From the NCBI GenBank assembly GCA_046091665.1, contig JBJTCD010000017.1, positions 1 to 64,000 on the forward strand: a stretch of 64,000 nucleotides of DNA. The letters run 5' to 3'. The notes under the pieces are model-generated. The model saw only the letters and a program-made list of their open reading frames with translations. It was not told where the DNA came from and ran no database searches. The stretch is from CAIUPE01 sp046091665 (lineage in GTDB: Bacteria > Pseudomonadota > Alphaproteobacteria > Rhizobiales > Beijerinckiaceae). The translations under genes and the position numbers were made by a program. Below, piece after piece: positions 41,831-50,146 of this stretch; within the stretch, counting starts at the first letter, position 1, and every line of letters starts with the position of its first letter.

Positions 41831-42733
41831 TCACGTCGGTCTTTCACCGAGTTTCGTTCCGTTGAGTTCAGCAACAAAGTCACCAAGCATCGGCACAAAA
41901 TCATCGCCACGGCCCTGATTAAGCGCCATTGTGTAGATGTTCTTGATCGCGTTGCCGAGCGGATTTGATACACCCGCATCATCCGCCATAGATTCAAGAT
42001 AACGTGTGTCCTTATAGGCGTTTGCCAATGTGAATTTATGCGCGTTGATATCGCGCTCAAGCGTATATTTCATGAAAGTTTGATAGAACCCGCAATCCAT
42101 ACGGCCACCGCGAATGACGCTATCAAAGCGATCCGGTGTGATACCGACTTTACGCGCGACAACCAGCGCTTCCGAATAAAGCGCTGCATATCCCAGTGAA
42201 AGAAAATTATTGACGAGCTTCATACGATGGCCATCGCCGGGACCCCCGACATGAATGACACGTCCCGCCCATTTTTCCATAACCGGTTTCACCCTTGCGA
42301 AAATTTCATCACTCGCACCCACCATCGTATCGAGTGTGCCGTCCCATGCTTCCTTCGGTGTACGACCCAAAGGGGCATCAACAAGCGTGATGTTACGCGC
42401 AGCGCATTCGTGAAAAAGTTTCATCGTCGAAACCGGATCGGATGTTGATGTATCAACAATGATCGAACCGGCAGCGAGATGGTGCGCCAATCCATTTTCG
42501 CCCAGAGTGACCGCTTCAACTTCTTTCGATCCTGTCACGCATAGAAATACAATATCGGAGGCACGCGCGAGTTCGGGAATCGATTTCACCTCTTTGGCAC
42601 CACGCTTTACGACATCCTCAATAGGTGCGCGGTTGCGATGGCCGATCACCGTGAGCGGATGTCCTTTTTCGACGATGTTCTTCGCCATGCCGTGGCCCAT
42701 ATAACCCAAACCGATAAAACCGATCTTTTCCAT
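41831..42733 (-). CDS. 3-hydroxyisobutyrate-dehydrogenase-family oxidoreductase
   Basis: A 300-residue beta-hydroxyacid dehydrogenase. Rossmann motif GFIGLGYMGHGMAKNI at residues 4-19, substrate motif VDAPLGRTPKEAWDGTL near 122 (DAPVSGG variant), GGPGDGHRMKLVNNFLSLG near 165 with the catalytic Lys in MKLVNNF, and KDTRYLESMADDAGVSNPLG near 240. The APLGRTP variant departs from the usual SGG motif and points to a sugar-acid or other substrate rather than 3-hydroxyisobutyrate. ATG 42733 is chosen since the ORF upstream is low-complexity and GAAGGG lies 8 nt ahead. It diverges from the 2-hydroxyacid dehydrogenase. Confidence 0.87.
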   Translation of the reverse strand: MEKIGFIGLGYMGHGMAKNIVEKGHPLTVIGHRNRAPIEDVVKRGAKEVKSIPELARASDIVFLCVTGSKEVEAVTLGENGLAHHLAAGSIIVDTSTSDPVSTMKLFHECAARNITLVDAPLGRTPKEAWDGTLDTMVGASDEIFARVKPVMEKWAGRVIHVGGPGDGHRMKLVNNFLSLGYAALYSEALVVARKVGITPDRFDSVIRGGRMDCGFYQTFMKYTLERDINAHKFTLANAYKDTRYLESMADDAGVSNPLGNAIKNIYTMALNQGRGDDFVPMLGDFVAELNGTKLGERPT

Positions 42734-42894
42734 TGCTTTTACCCTTCTTGTGACCGCCCGATGGGCAGCCTCCCCGAATACCACTTTCCACATGCATTGC
42801 ATGAAAATCAAGAATTGGTCATATGCATGTGATCATCAGTCGCAAGATTCGGGAGCGGTCACTCTCCCGCACCCTCAGGAGGAAAGACATCACC

Positions 42895-43863
42895 ATGAAA
42901 GCGACCGGCATTCTTGCCCCGACCCGTATGATGCCTCTCATCCTTGATGGTTTGCGTGCAACGGGCAAACTCCATTGCTTATGGGAACAAGCGGATCCTG
43001 AAGCCTATCTTTCGGCCCATGCCGATCAGATCGGCGCAATCGCCACCGGCGCTCATCTGGCTGTTGACGGCGCCTATATGTCGCGCTTTCCGAATTTGAA
43101 ACTCGTCGCCAATTTTGGCGTTGGCTATGACACGGTTGATGCGAAATGGGCTGGCAAAAACGGGGTCATCGTCACCAACACACCCAATGTGTTAACAGAA
43201 GAAGTTGCCGATACCGCCTTGGGTCTTCTTTTGATGACCATTCGCGAATTACCGCAATCAGAGCGATGGTTGCGCGCGGGTCATTGGATTTCAAAAGGAC
43301 CCTACCCTTTGACCGCCAATACAATGCGCGGAAAAACAATCGGCATTCTGGCACTCGGTCGCATTGGTAAAGCGATCGCCACGCGCTGCGAAGCTTTTGG
43401 CTTAACGGTCGCCTATCATGGTCGCACGAAACAAGATGACGTCTCTTATCGTTATTATGACTCGCTCGTCGAGATGGCGCGTGATGTTGATATTTTAATG
43501 AGTGTGGCTCCGGGTGGCGCTTCAACAAAGCACATCATCAATGCGGAAGTATTAAAAGCACTCGGACCGCAAGGTGTGTTGATCAATATCGGTCGTGGTA
43601 GCGTCGTTGATGAAGCTGCTTTGGCAAAAGCCTTGCGCGAAAAGATCATTTTCGCGGCAGGTCTTGATGTGTTTGAAAATGAACCGCATGTGCCCGCGGA
43701 GTTGATGGCGTGTGAAAATGCGGTGCTTTTACCTCATGTGGGATCAGCATCGATCCATACACGCAATTTGATGGGACAATTGGTCGTTGATAATGTTCTC
43801 GCGTTTCTTTCAGGCAAACTTCCGTTAACACCCGTTGCCGAAACGCCCTTTACGCATTGGTAA
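42895..43863 (+). CDS. D-2-hydroxyacid dehydrogenase (glyoxylate/hydroxypyruvate reductase-like)
   Basis: A 322-residue NAD(P)H enzyme. The catalytic and nucleotide domains are clear: NFGVGYDTVDAKWAG near residue 73, TNTPNVLTEEVADTALGLLL near 98, GKTIGILALGRIGKAIATRC near 146, the catalytic Arg in INIGRGSVVDEAALAKAL near 229, Glu in LDVFENEPHVP near 255 and His in LLPHVGSAS near 277. It most resembles glyoxylate/hydroxypyruvate reductases. AGGAGG precedes ATG 42895; the long ORF start at 42823 is not used. A terminator follows. Confidence 0.92.
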   Translation: MKATGILAPTRMMPLILDGLRATGKLHCLWEQADPEAYLSAHADQIGAIATGAHLAVDGAYMSRFPNLKLVANFGVGYDTVDAKWAGKNGVIVTNTPNVLTEEVADTALGLLLMTIRELPQSERWLRAGHWISKGPYPLTANTMRGKTIGILALGRIGKAIATRCEAFGLTVAYHGRTKQDDVSYRYYDSLVEMARDVDILMSVAPGGASTKHIINAEVLKALGPQGVLINIGRGSVVDEAALAKALREKIIFAAGLDVFENEPHVPAELMACENAVLLPHVGSASIHTRNLMGQLVVDNVLAFLSGKLPLTPVAETPFTHW

Positions 43864-43868
43864 AAAAG

Positions 43869-43902
43869 AAAAAGCCGGTTGGACATGATCCACCCGGCTT
43901 TG
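43869..43902. terminator. Bidirectional terminator between hydroxyacid dehydrogenase and denD
   Basis: AAAGCCGG-TTGGA and TCCA-CCCGGCTTT form a long imperfect stem around CATGA, with A/T-runs on each side, between two convergent genes. Confidence 0.85.
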
Positions 43903-43924
43903 ATTTTTTAAGGCGCTTTATCGC

Positions 43925-44905
43925 TTATGCGATTTTGCCATGAAGCTCGTCTTCAATGTGGACTCGGATGATCTCTTCGAATGTGGATTCAGAGGTGAAG
44001 CCCAAAGACCGCGCGCGTTTCGTGTCAAAATTCATCGGCCACCCTTCAACGATTTTGATGATGGCGGGATCGGGTACATGCTTGATGCGCGCGACGACTT
44101 TCTCGCCTGCAACATTTCGAAGTGCTGCGATCTGTTCACCCACAGTCACGGAGAGGCCCGGCATAGAGAGATTGCGCCGCCAGCCCAAAAGCCCTGTATC
44201 CATGGTTGCAGCGTGAAGCAGAAAGCCGACTGCTGAGCGCGGGCTCGCATGCCAATGGCGCACGGTTTCAGCGACCGGCAAAACCGCTTCATGGCCTGCA
44301 AGCGGTTCGCGAATGATGTTCGAGAAAAAGCCGGATGCGGCTTTGTTGGGTTTGCCCGGCCTTACGCAGATCGTGGGTAAACGAATACCGACACCGTCGA
44401 AAAAGCCTTTGCGCGAATAATCGGAGAGTAGCAATTCGCCAATCGCTTTTTGCGTGCCGTAAGATGTGAGTGGTGTTGTAAAAAACTCATCCCCAATCGC
44501 TTCGGGAAACGGCGCACCAAACACCGCAATCGACGAGGTGAAGACAACACGCGGCTTGTAACCGTTGCCAATGGCGCGAATGGCTGCGAAGAGTTGCATC
44601 GTGCCATCAAGATTGATGCGATAGCCCTTGTCGAAATCCTGCTCGGCTTCGCCGGAGACAATGGCTGCGAGATGGAAAATCACATCGGGCTTGCCGGCGA
44701 CAAGTTTCGCGGTTTCGCCCGGCAATGAAAAATCGGACGCGAGCGTCGTGGATGTGAATTTTGCACCCGCAGGCGCTGAAGGCTCGATGACATCATGCAA
44801 AGTCGCTTTCGTAATTTCGCGACCACCAAGATGGCCATCTTTCGCCAGCCGTTCCGCCAATTTGCGACCGACCATACCCGCCGCACCGATGATAAGAATA
44901 TGCAT
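43925..44905 (-). CDS. denD: NAD-dependent epimerase/dehydratase, D-erythronate dehydrogenase-like
   Basis: A 326-residue extended SDR. GAAGMVGRKLAERLA near residue 7 is the nucleotide motif, DVIFHLAAIVSGEAEQDFD near 74, VVFTSSIAVFGAPFPEAI near 120 with Ser, and the catalytic YGTQKAIGELLLSDYSRKGF near 149 (Tyr-xxx-Lys). The FHLAAIVSGEAE and RLPTICVRPGKPNKAASGFFS blocks match DenD, which oxidises D-erythronate to 2-oxo-tetronate. Its usual partners (OtnK, OtnC) are not in the window, so it may serve another sugar acid here. A truncated antitoxin ORF ends 2 nt before its start. Confidence 0.82.
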   Translation of the reverse strand: MHILIIGAAGMVGRKLAERLAKDGHLGGREITKATLHDVIEPSAPAGAKFTSTTLASDFSLPGETAKLVAGKPDVIFHLAAIVSGEAEQDFDKGYRINLDGTMQLFAAIRAIGNGYKPRVVFTSSIAVFGAPFPEAIGDEFFTTPLTSYGTQKAIGELLLSDYSRKGFFDGVGIRLPTICVRPGKPNKAASGFFSNIIREPLAGHEAVLPVAETVRHWHASPRSAVGFLLHAATMDTGLLGWRRNLSMPGLSVTVGEQIAALRNVAGEKVVARIKHVPDPAIIKIVEGWPMNFDTKRARSLGFTSESTFEEIIRVHIEDELHGKIA

Positions 44906-44907
44906 GA

Positions 44908-45084
44908 TTATGAGGCCCTTCCCTTTACGCGATTTACGGTACTGATTGATGTGCTTTTAGACTTCGGTTCAAATTCAAATGATGTACGTTTGAATTTTGA
45001 AAAATCATATTGCGATAAATCAGTCTGATCGACAAAGCGCTCGGCTTCACGATCTGTCTTCAATTTTGGAAACGGCCTTTTCAT
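44908..45084 (-). pseudogene. Truncated CopG-type antitoxin, orphan
   Basis: A 58-residue reading frame from ATG 45084: MKRPFPKLKTDREAERFVDQ continues to TDLSQYDFSKFKRTSFEFEP. This is the start of the CopG_antitoxin family, in which a KPKDKSVSLRLPEELLE-like ribbon-helix-helix should follow. Here KSKSTSI is followed by STVNRVKGRAS and a stop, so the DNA-binding end is lost. No toxin gene is adjacent. It sits between the SDR and denD genes and could only be a remnant or a translated filler; it may still be co-expressed. Confidence 0.7.
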
Positions 45085-45100
45085 AAGCCACAGTCTCCGT

Positions 45101-45847
45101 CTAGAGTGCAAAGCCACCATCAGCCAAATGAATTTGCCCGGTCGTGTAGCTTGATTCATCGGAGCCAAGATAGACAGCAAGCCAGGCAATCTCTTCCGCT
45201 GTGCCGAGGCGGCCCATCGGTTGACGATCAATAAACATTTGCCGCGCCTCTTTCTTGCCGATGCCTTGCAATTTGGCGAGTGCGGCGATGCGCTGATCGA
45301 GCGAGGGGGATTGGATTGTGCCCGGACAAATCGCATTGGCACGAATGCCCTTCTTGATGAAATCTGCCGCAACCGCTTTTGTTAGACCAATCACCGCCGC
45401 TTTCGACGCGCCATAAACATAGCGATTGGGAATGCCGCGTACCGAACCTGCACCAGAAGCGATATTCACAATCGAGCCTTTGCCTTGCGCCAACATACCC
45501 GGAATAAAAGCGCGTATCATACGGTGCATGGATTTGACATTGAGATCCATCGAGAAATCCCATGCCGCTTCATCACATTCGAGCACGCTGCCATGATGGA
45601 CATAACCAGCAGCGTTGACGAGAATATCTATTGTGCCGACCTCTTTGGCGAAGGCGTTCACTGCATCACTTGATAAGACATCGAGCTTTGCGCGTTTGGC
45701 GCGTTTGATATCGGCAAGCGCCTTGTCATTAATATCGGTGGCCCAGACGGTTGCGCCTTCAGCCACGAAAAATTCCGCAATCGCGCGCCCGATGCCATTG
45801 GCTGCCGCAGTGACAACCGCGCGTTTACCCTTCAATCGACCTGCCAT
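45101..45847 (-). CDS. SDR oxidoreductase, 2-keto-3-deoxy-L-fuconate dehydrogenase-like
   Basis: A 248-residue classical short-chain dehydrogenase: nucleotide motif TAAANGIGRAIAEF near residue 13, Asp at the end of the second strand (WATDIND) favouring NAD, NAAGYVHHGSVLECDEAAWD near 78, catalytic Ser in NIASGAGSV near 131, and YVYGASKAAVIGLTKAVAADF near 147 with Tyr-x3-Lys. The NAAGYVHHG and GIPNRYVYGA blocks match 2-keto-3-deoxy-L-fuconate dehydrogenases of fucose and related sugar catabolism. AAGGGG precedes the ATG. Confidence 0.87.
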   Translation of the reverse strand: MAGRLKGKRAVVTAAANGIGRAIAEFFVAEGATVWATDINDKALADIKRAKRAKLDVLSSDAVNAFAKEVGTIDILVNAAGYVHHGSVLECDEAAWDFSMDLNVKSMHRMIRAFIPGMLAQGKGSIVNIASGAGSVRGIPNRYVYGASKAAVIGLTKAVAADFIKKGIRANAICPGTIQSPSLDQRIAALAKLQGIGKKEARQMFIDRQPMGRLGTAEEIAWLAVYLGSDESSYTTGQIHLADGGFAL

Positions 45848-45858
45848 TTTATTCCCCT

Positions 45859-46578
45859 TTATTTGAATGCGTTCAGAGTCTTCTTTTGACGGCCATCGCC
45901 CTCAAAATTTTGCGGATGAAGCCAAGTTTCAAAGGCGCGCTTTTGCTTTGGCCATTCTGTATCAAGGATTGAATACCATGCTGTGTCACGGTTTCGTCCA
46001 CGCACCATCATATGCCGGCGAAAAATTCCTTCGAATGTGAAACCAAAACGGTCTGCCGCGCGACGCGACGGCGCATTCAAAGAATTGCATTTCCATTCAT
46101 AACGGCGATAGCCAAGCGTGTCGAAAACATAGCGCATCAACAAATACTGCGCTTCGGTTGCACCGGGCGTTTTTTGCAGGGGCGTACCATACATGATGTT
46201 GCCGACTTCAATCACGCGATGCGCGGTGTCGATACGCATCAAAGTGGCGTAACCCATCGCTTTCCCGGATTTTTTATCGATGATCGCGTAGAACATCGGA
46301 TCCTCAGACTGCGCTTTGCGTTCAATATGCGCTTTGAAGGCGGTGTGATCAGCAAAGGGCGCTTCAAAGAGATATTGCCAGATCACATCCTTATCAGCGC
46401 CATGCGAGGCGGTATAAAGATCATCGGTATGTTTTTGAGGATCTAGCGGTTCAAGGCGCACATAGCGCCCTTCATGCACGATGCGCTCAGGACGCGGTGC
46501 CGGATGCGTATCCACGTCAACGCCAATCGGAAGTTGCGTTAAAGGATCGGGCGTGGAAGCAGGTGTGAATGAGGGCAT
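45859..46578 (-). CDS. GNAT acetyltransferase, RimJ/RimL type
   Basis: A 239-residue protein of the RimJ/RimL-type GNAT group (Acetyltransf_3). GRYVRLEPLDPQKHTDDLY near residue 34, VIEVGNIMYGTPLQKTPGAT near 127-146 which replaces the usual acetyl-CoA loop, YLLMRYVFDTLGYRRYEWKC near 150 and RRAADRFGFTFEGIFRRHM near 180 match those proteins that acetylate or modify ribosomal protein ends or metabolites. ATG 46578 is taken because the longer start (46620) lies inside the palindromic repeat. It is co-directional with the sugar-acid genes. Confidence 0.83.
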   Translation of the reverse strand: MPSFTPASTPDPLTQLPIGVDVDTHPAPRPERIVHEGRYVRLEPLDPQKHTDDLYTASHGADKDVIWQYLFEAPFADHTAFKAHIERKAQSEDPMFYAIIDKKSGKAMGYATLMRIDTAHRVIEVGNIMYGTPLQKTPGATEAQYLLMRYVFDTLGYRRYEWKCNSLNAPSRRAADRFGFTFEGIFRRHMMVRGRNRDTAWYSILDTEWPKQKRAFETWLHPQNFEGDGRQKKTLNAFK

Positions 46579-46614
46579 AGATCGTCGCAATTCTCGATCG
46601 GCAAGTCGTGTGAA

Positions 46615-46698
46615 CCTCATCCTGAGCAGCCGCGGAACGCGGCGTGTCGAAGGATCCTTCGAGACGCATCGCTCATCGCGATGCTCCTCAGGATGAGG
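46615..46698. repeat. Palindromic intergenic repeat, two inverted halves
   Basis: CCTCATCCTGAG (46615-46626) and CTCAGGATGAGG (46687-46698) bound an 84-bp element whose centre is the palindrome TCGAAGGATCCTTCGA (46647-46662). Each half contains a small hairpin (GCCGCGGAACGCGGC and GCATCGC-TCATC-GCGATGC). Such repeats are widespread between Hyphomicrobiales genes. It lies between the acetyltransferase and dehydratase genes. Confidence 0.85.
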
Positions 46699-46720
46699 GT
46701 GATGAATAGAGGCGGCTCAC

Positions 46721-48580
46721 TCAGTGGTTATCTCTCGCGACGCCGAATTTTTGTGCGACGCGTTGATATTTCACGGCAGGTTTGAGCACCATGCCGTCCG
46801 ACAATTGATCAACCATCGAACGCTGGATTTCCTGCCATGGTGTCTGGCTTGCCGGATATTGGAAGCCGCCATGTTTCATCAACTCAGCGCGGCGTTTTGC
46901 AAGATCTTCTTTCGAGATCAGAATATCGGCTGTGCCCTTTTTCAAATCGATGCGCACGCGGTCATTGGTTTTCAAAAGCGCCAAACCGCCATTCGCCGCC
47001 GCTTCCGGTGACGCGTTCAAAATCGAAGGCGAGCCGGATGTGCCTGATTGGCGACCATCGCCAATGCAGGGCAAGGAGGTGATGCCTTTTTTAAGAAGCG
47101 CTGCGGGTGGTTGCATATTCACAACTTCCGCCGCCCCCGGATAACCAATCGGGCCCGTGCCGCGAATAAACAGCATGCAATGCTCATCGATTTTCAGTTT
47201 CGGATCATCAATACGGTGGTGATAATCTTCCGGTCCTTCGAACACGATGGCACGACCTTCGAAAGCTTCCGGATCTTTCGGATTAGAAAGATAGCGCTTG
47301 CGGAACTCTTCTGAAATCACGCTTGTTTTCATCACGGCGCTGTCGAAGAGATTGCCTTTGAGCACCAAGAAGCCCGCATCTTTCTTGAGCGGCTTATCGA
47401 TGGGATAAATCACATCATAATCGATAATCTTGGTCTTTTTGCAATTCTCACCCATGGTCTTGCCATTGACGGTGAGCGCTTTCTCACGAATGAGTTTCTT
47501 TTTCATGAGCTCATTGACAACAGCGGGCACGCCACCGGCGCGGTGATATTCTTCACCGAGATATTTACCTGCGGGTTGTAAATTCACGAGCAGTGGCACT
47601 TTGTGACCGAATTTCTGCCAGTCCTCGACTTTCAATTCGACACCGATATGGCGTGCAATCGCGTTAATGTGAATCGGCGCATTGGTTGATCCCCCAATCG
47701 CCGAATTGATGATGATCGCGTTTTCAAAAGCTTCACGCGTCATGATGTCGGACGGTTTCAAATCTTCCCACACCATTTCAACAATGCGTTTGCCGGTATC
47801 ATAAGCATTCTGGCCGCGCTCACGATAGGGCGCGGGAATGGCCGCGCCGCCGGGCAAAGTCATGCCGAGCGCTTCAGCAAGTGAATTCATGGTTGAAGCT
47901 GTACCCATCGTGTTGCAATGGCCGACGGAAGGCGCGGACGACGCGACAATATCCATGAACTCGTCATAATCGATCTCGCCTGAAGCAAGACGTTCGCGGC
48001 TCTTCCACACAACAGTGCCCGAGCCCGTGCGTTCGCCATGATACCAGCCATTCAACATCGGGCCGCCTGAGAGAACGATGGCCGGAATATTCACAGTCGC
48101 TGCGGCCATGATGCAAGCCGGCGTTGTTTTATCGCAGCCCGTAGTGAGCACGACACCATCAAGCGGATAGCCATAAAGCACTTCGACGAGACCAAGATAA
48201 GCGAGGTTACGATCAAGCGCGGCGGTGGGTCGTTTACCGGTTTCCTGAATTGGATGGACAGGGAATTCAAAAGCGACGCCGCCTGCTGCCGTGATCCCGT
48301 CACGCACACGTTTAGCGAGTTCGAGATGATGGCGGTTACAAGGCGACAAATCCGAACCCGTTTGCGCAATGCCTATGATCGGCTTGCCGGATTGAAGCTC
48401 TTCACGCGTCAAACCAAAATTGAGATAACGCTCAAGATAGAGCGCGGTCATGCCCGGATTGTCTGGATTGTCGAACCAAAGCTTCGAGCGCAATTCGCGC
48501 TTTTTCCCGCTCGCGGCTTTGCTGCCTGTCCCTTTACCGGTTGTGGACTTTGCCGCACCGCTCTTTTTCGAAGCTGCCAT
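46721..48580 (-). CDS. IlvD/Edd-family sugar-acid dehydratase (L-arabinonate/D-xylonate type)
   Basis: A 619-residue iron-sulfur dehydratase. Cluster ligands are in LSPCNRHHLELA near residue 80, TTGCDKTTPACIMAA near 148 and VGHCNTMGTASTMNSLAEAL near 220; LNASPEAAANGGLALLKTND near 525 is the C-terminal swivel domain. The HGERTGSGTVVWKSRER and YHRAGGVPAVVNEL blocks match pentonate dehydratases such as L-arabinonate dehydratase rather than IlvD. The Lys/Ala/Ser-rich N-terminus (MAASKKSGAAKSTTGKGTGS) is an unusual tail. ATG 48580 has GGGGAG at good spacing. Confidence 0.85.
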   Translation of the reverse strand: MAASKKSGAAKSTTGKGTGSKAASGKKRELRSKLWFDNPDNPGMTALYLERYLNFGLTREELQSGKPIIGIAQTGSDLSPCNRHHLELAKRVRDGITAAGGVAFEFPVHPIQETGKRPTAALDRNLAYLGLVEVLYGYPLDGVVLTTGCDKTTPACIMAAATVNIPAIVLSGGPMLNGWYHGERTGSGTVVWKSRERLASGEIDYDEFMDIVASSAPSVGHCNTMGTASTMNSLAEALGMTLPGGAAIPAPYRERGQNAYDTGKRIVEMVWEDLKPSDIMTREAFENAIIINSAIGGSTNAPIHINAIARHIGVELKVEDWQKFGHKVPLLVNLQPAGKYLGEEYHRAGGVPAVVNELMKKKLIREKALTVNGKTMGENCKKTKIIDYDVIYPIDKPLKKDAGFLVLKGNLFDSAVMKTSVISEEFRKRYLSNPKDPEAFEGRAIVFEGPEDYHHRIDDPKLKIDEHCMLFIRGTGPIGYPGAAEVVNMQPPAALLKKGITSLPCIGDGRQSGTSGSPSILNASPEAAANGGLALLKTNDRVRIDLKKGTADILISKEDLAKRRAELMKHGGFQYPASQTPWQEIQRSMVDQLSDGMVLKPAVKYQRVAQKFGVARDNH

Positions 48581-48719
48581 TTCGTTCTCCCCGTCGATCA
48601 TAAATAAGGCCTTTCCCATTTTTGGGTGACCCAGCGTTGATTTCCTTCCTAGCATCGCCCTAAATGGATGTCGAAATCAATAAGCGAGAGACCTCGAAAG
48701 GGGCGGAGGAGCACTATCC

Positions 48720-49901
48720 ATGCTGCATATCACTGACGCATTTTCACGCATTGGCGAGGAAAACGCTTTTGCGGTGCTGGCCCGCGCCACGGAATTGCAG
48801 CGGCAAGGCAAAGACATCATCAATCTTGGCATCGGCCAGCCCGATTTTCGCACGCCGGAAAATATTGTTGAAGCCGCCATCAAGGCCCTCAAAGACGGCC
48901 ATCACGGCTATACGCCGGCCACCGGCATTCTGCCGCTACGCGAAGCGGTGGCGGCCGATCTCCATAAGCGCTTTGGAGTCGATGTCTCTCCCGAGCTTGT
49001 GATGATTGTGCCTGGCGGCAAAGTCACGATGTTCATGGCGATCCTGATGTTTGGCGAACCGGGCGCGGATATTCTCTATCCGGATCCCGGCTTTCCTATT
49101 TACCGCTCGATGATCGAGTTCACGGGCGCGCGCGCCATTCCGGTTCCGATTCGCGAGGAAAATCGTTTCGCTTTTTCTGCGGAAGAAACGCTTGCGCTGA
49201 TCACACCAAAGACGCGGCTTCTCATCATCAATTCACCGGCGAACCCGACCGGCGGCGTGACGCCAAAAGCCGAGATCGACAAACTCGTGAAGGGCCTTGA
49301 GCGCTTCCCCGATGTTGCGATCATGTCGGACGAGATTTATGCGCAGATGACCTATGATGGCGAGAAGCACCAGACGCTTCTCGCTTATCCAGAAATTCGG
49401 GATCGTCTCGTGCTGCTTGATGGCTGGTCGAAAACCTACGCGATGACCGGATGGCGCATGGGTTATTCGGTATGGCCGAAGCCGCTTTATGATGCCGCCC
49501 GCAAACTCGCGGTGAATTCTTTTTCTTGCGTAAATGCATCCGCACAATATGCAGGGCTTGAAGCGCTCACCGGCCCGCAAGATGCGGTTCATGCGATGGT
49601 TCAAGAATTTGATCGCCGTCGTAAAGTTGTGATCGAAGGCCTGAACAAATTACCGAATGTGTCTGCGGCAACACCAAAAGGTGCTTTTTATGCGTTTCCG
49701 AATATTTCAAAAACCGGATGGCGTGCAAAGCCTCTCGCCTCTGCGCTTTTAGAAGAAGCGGGCGTGGCGACCATCGGTGGGCCGGATTTTGGTGTCTATG
49801 GCGAAGGCTTTATTCGCCTCTCATACGCCAATTCAACAGAGAATATCTTGCGCGCACTCGAGCGGATTGAAAAATTCTTGAATGAAAGAGCGCAGAAGTG
49901 A
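48720..49901 (+). CDS. Class I/II pyridoxal-phosphate aminotransferase
   Basis: A 393-residue fold-type I aminotransferase related to aspartate transaminases. INLGIGQPDFRTPENIVEAA near residue 34, HGYTPATGILPLREAVA near 62, INSPANPTGGVTPKAEID near 170 with the PLP Asn, SDEIYAQMTYDG near 203 with the Asp, DGWSKTYAMTGWRMGYSV near 230 with the Schiff-base Lys, and the C-terminal Arg in FIRLSYANSTENI near 362. The amino donor and acceptor are not certain. GGAGGAG precedes the ATG. It diverges from the dehydratase gene. Confidence 0.9.
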   Translation: MLHITDAFSRIGEENAFAVLARATELQRQGKDIINLGIGQPDFRTPENIVEAAIKALKDGHHGYTPATGILPLREAVAADLHKRFGVDVSPELVMIVPGGKVTMFMAILMFGEPGADILYPDPGFPIYRSMIEFTGARAIPVPIREENRFAFSAEETLALITPKTRLLIINSPANPTGGVTPKAEIDKLVKGLERFPDVAIMSDEIYAQMTYDGEKHQTLLAYPEIRDRLVLLDGWSKTYAMTGWRMGYSVWPKPLYDAARKLAVNSFSCVNASAQYAGLEALTGPQDAVHAMVQEFDRRRKVVIEGLNKLPNVSAATPKGAFYAFPNISKTGWRAKPLASALLEEAGVATIGGPDFGVYGEGFIRLSYANSTENILRALERIEKFLNERAQK

Positions 49902-49919
49902 GGCTGACACCAACCGCGT

Positions 49920-50105
49920 CCTCACCCTGAGGGTGAGAGGTGTGCGCCTTAGGCGGCAAAACGATCCTGTGAATCGTTTTGAACCTCGAACGCGCGAAGA
50001 GTAAGCGAAGTGCAAAGAAGGCGCGTCTCGAAGGACGTGGTAATTAAGCGCTCACATGTCGCGTGGTTCGACACGCGATGCTTCGCATCGCGGCTCACCA
50101 TGAGG
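49920..50105. repeat. Large composite intergenic palindromic repeat
   Basis: Bounded by CCTCACCCTGAG on the left and CTCACCATGAGG on the right and containing several hairpins: CTCACCCT/GGGTGAG (49921-49937), AAAACGAT/ATCGTTTT near 49959-49980 and GCGATGC-TTC-GCATCGC near 50076-50092. TCTCGAAGGA is shared with the repeat at 46615-46698. It fills the gap between two convergent genes. Confidence 0.7.
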
Positions 50106-50146
50106 ATTATCGTCAGAGGAATGTCGTCGATTGATGCTGCACCCAA

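Noticed and set aside
46615..46698. Insertion sequence ends
   Set aside because: The long inverted repeats lack any transposase ORF or target duplication; it is a short intergenic repeat.
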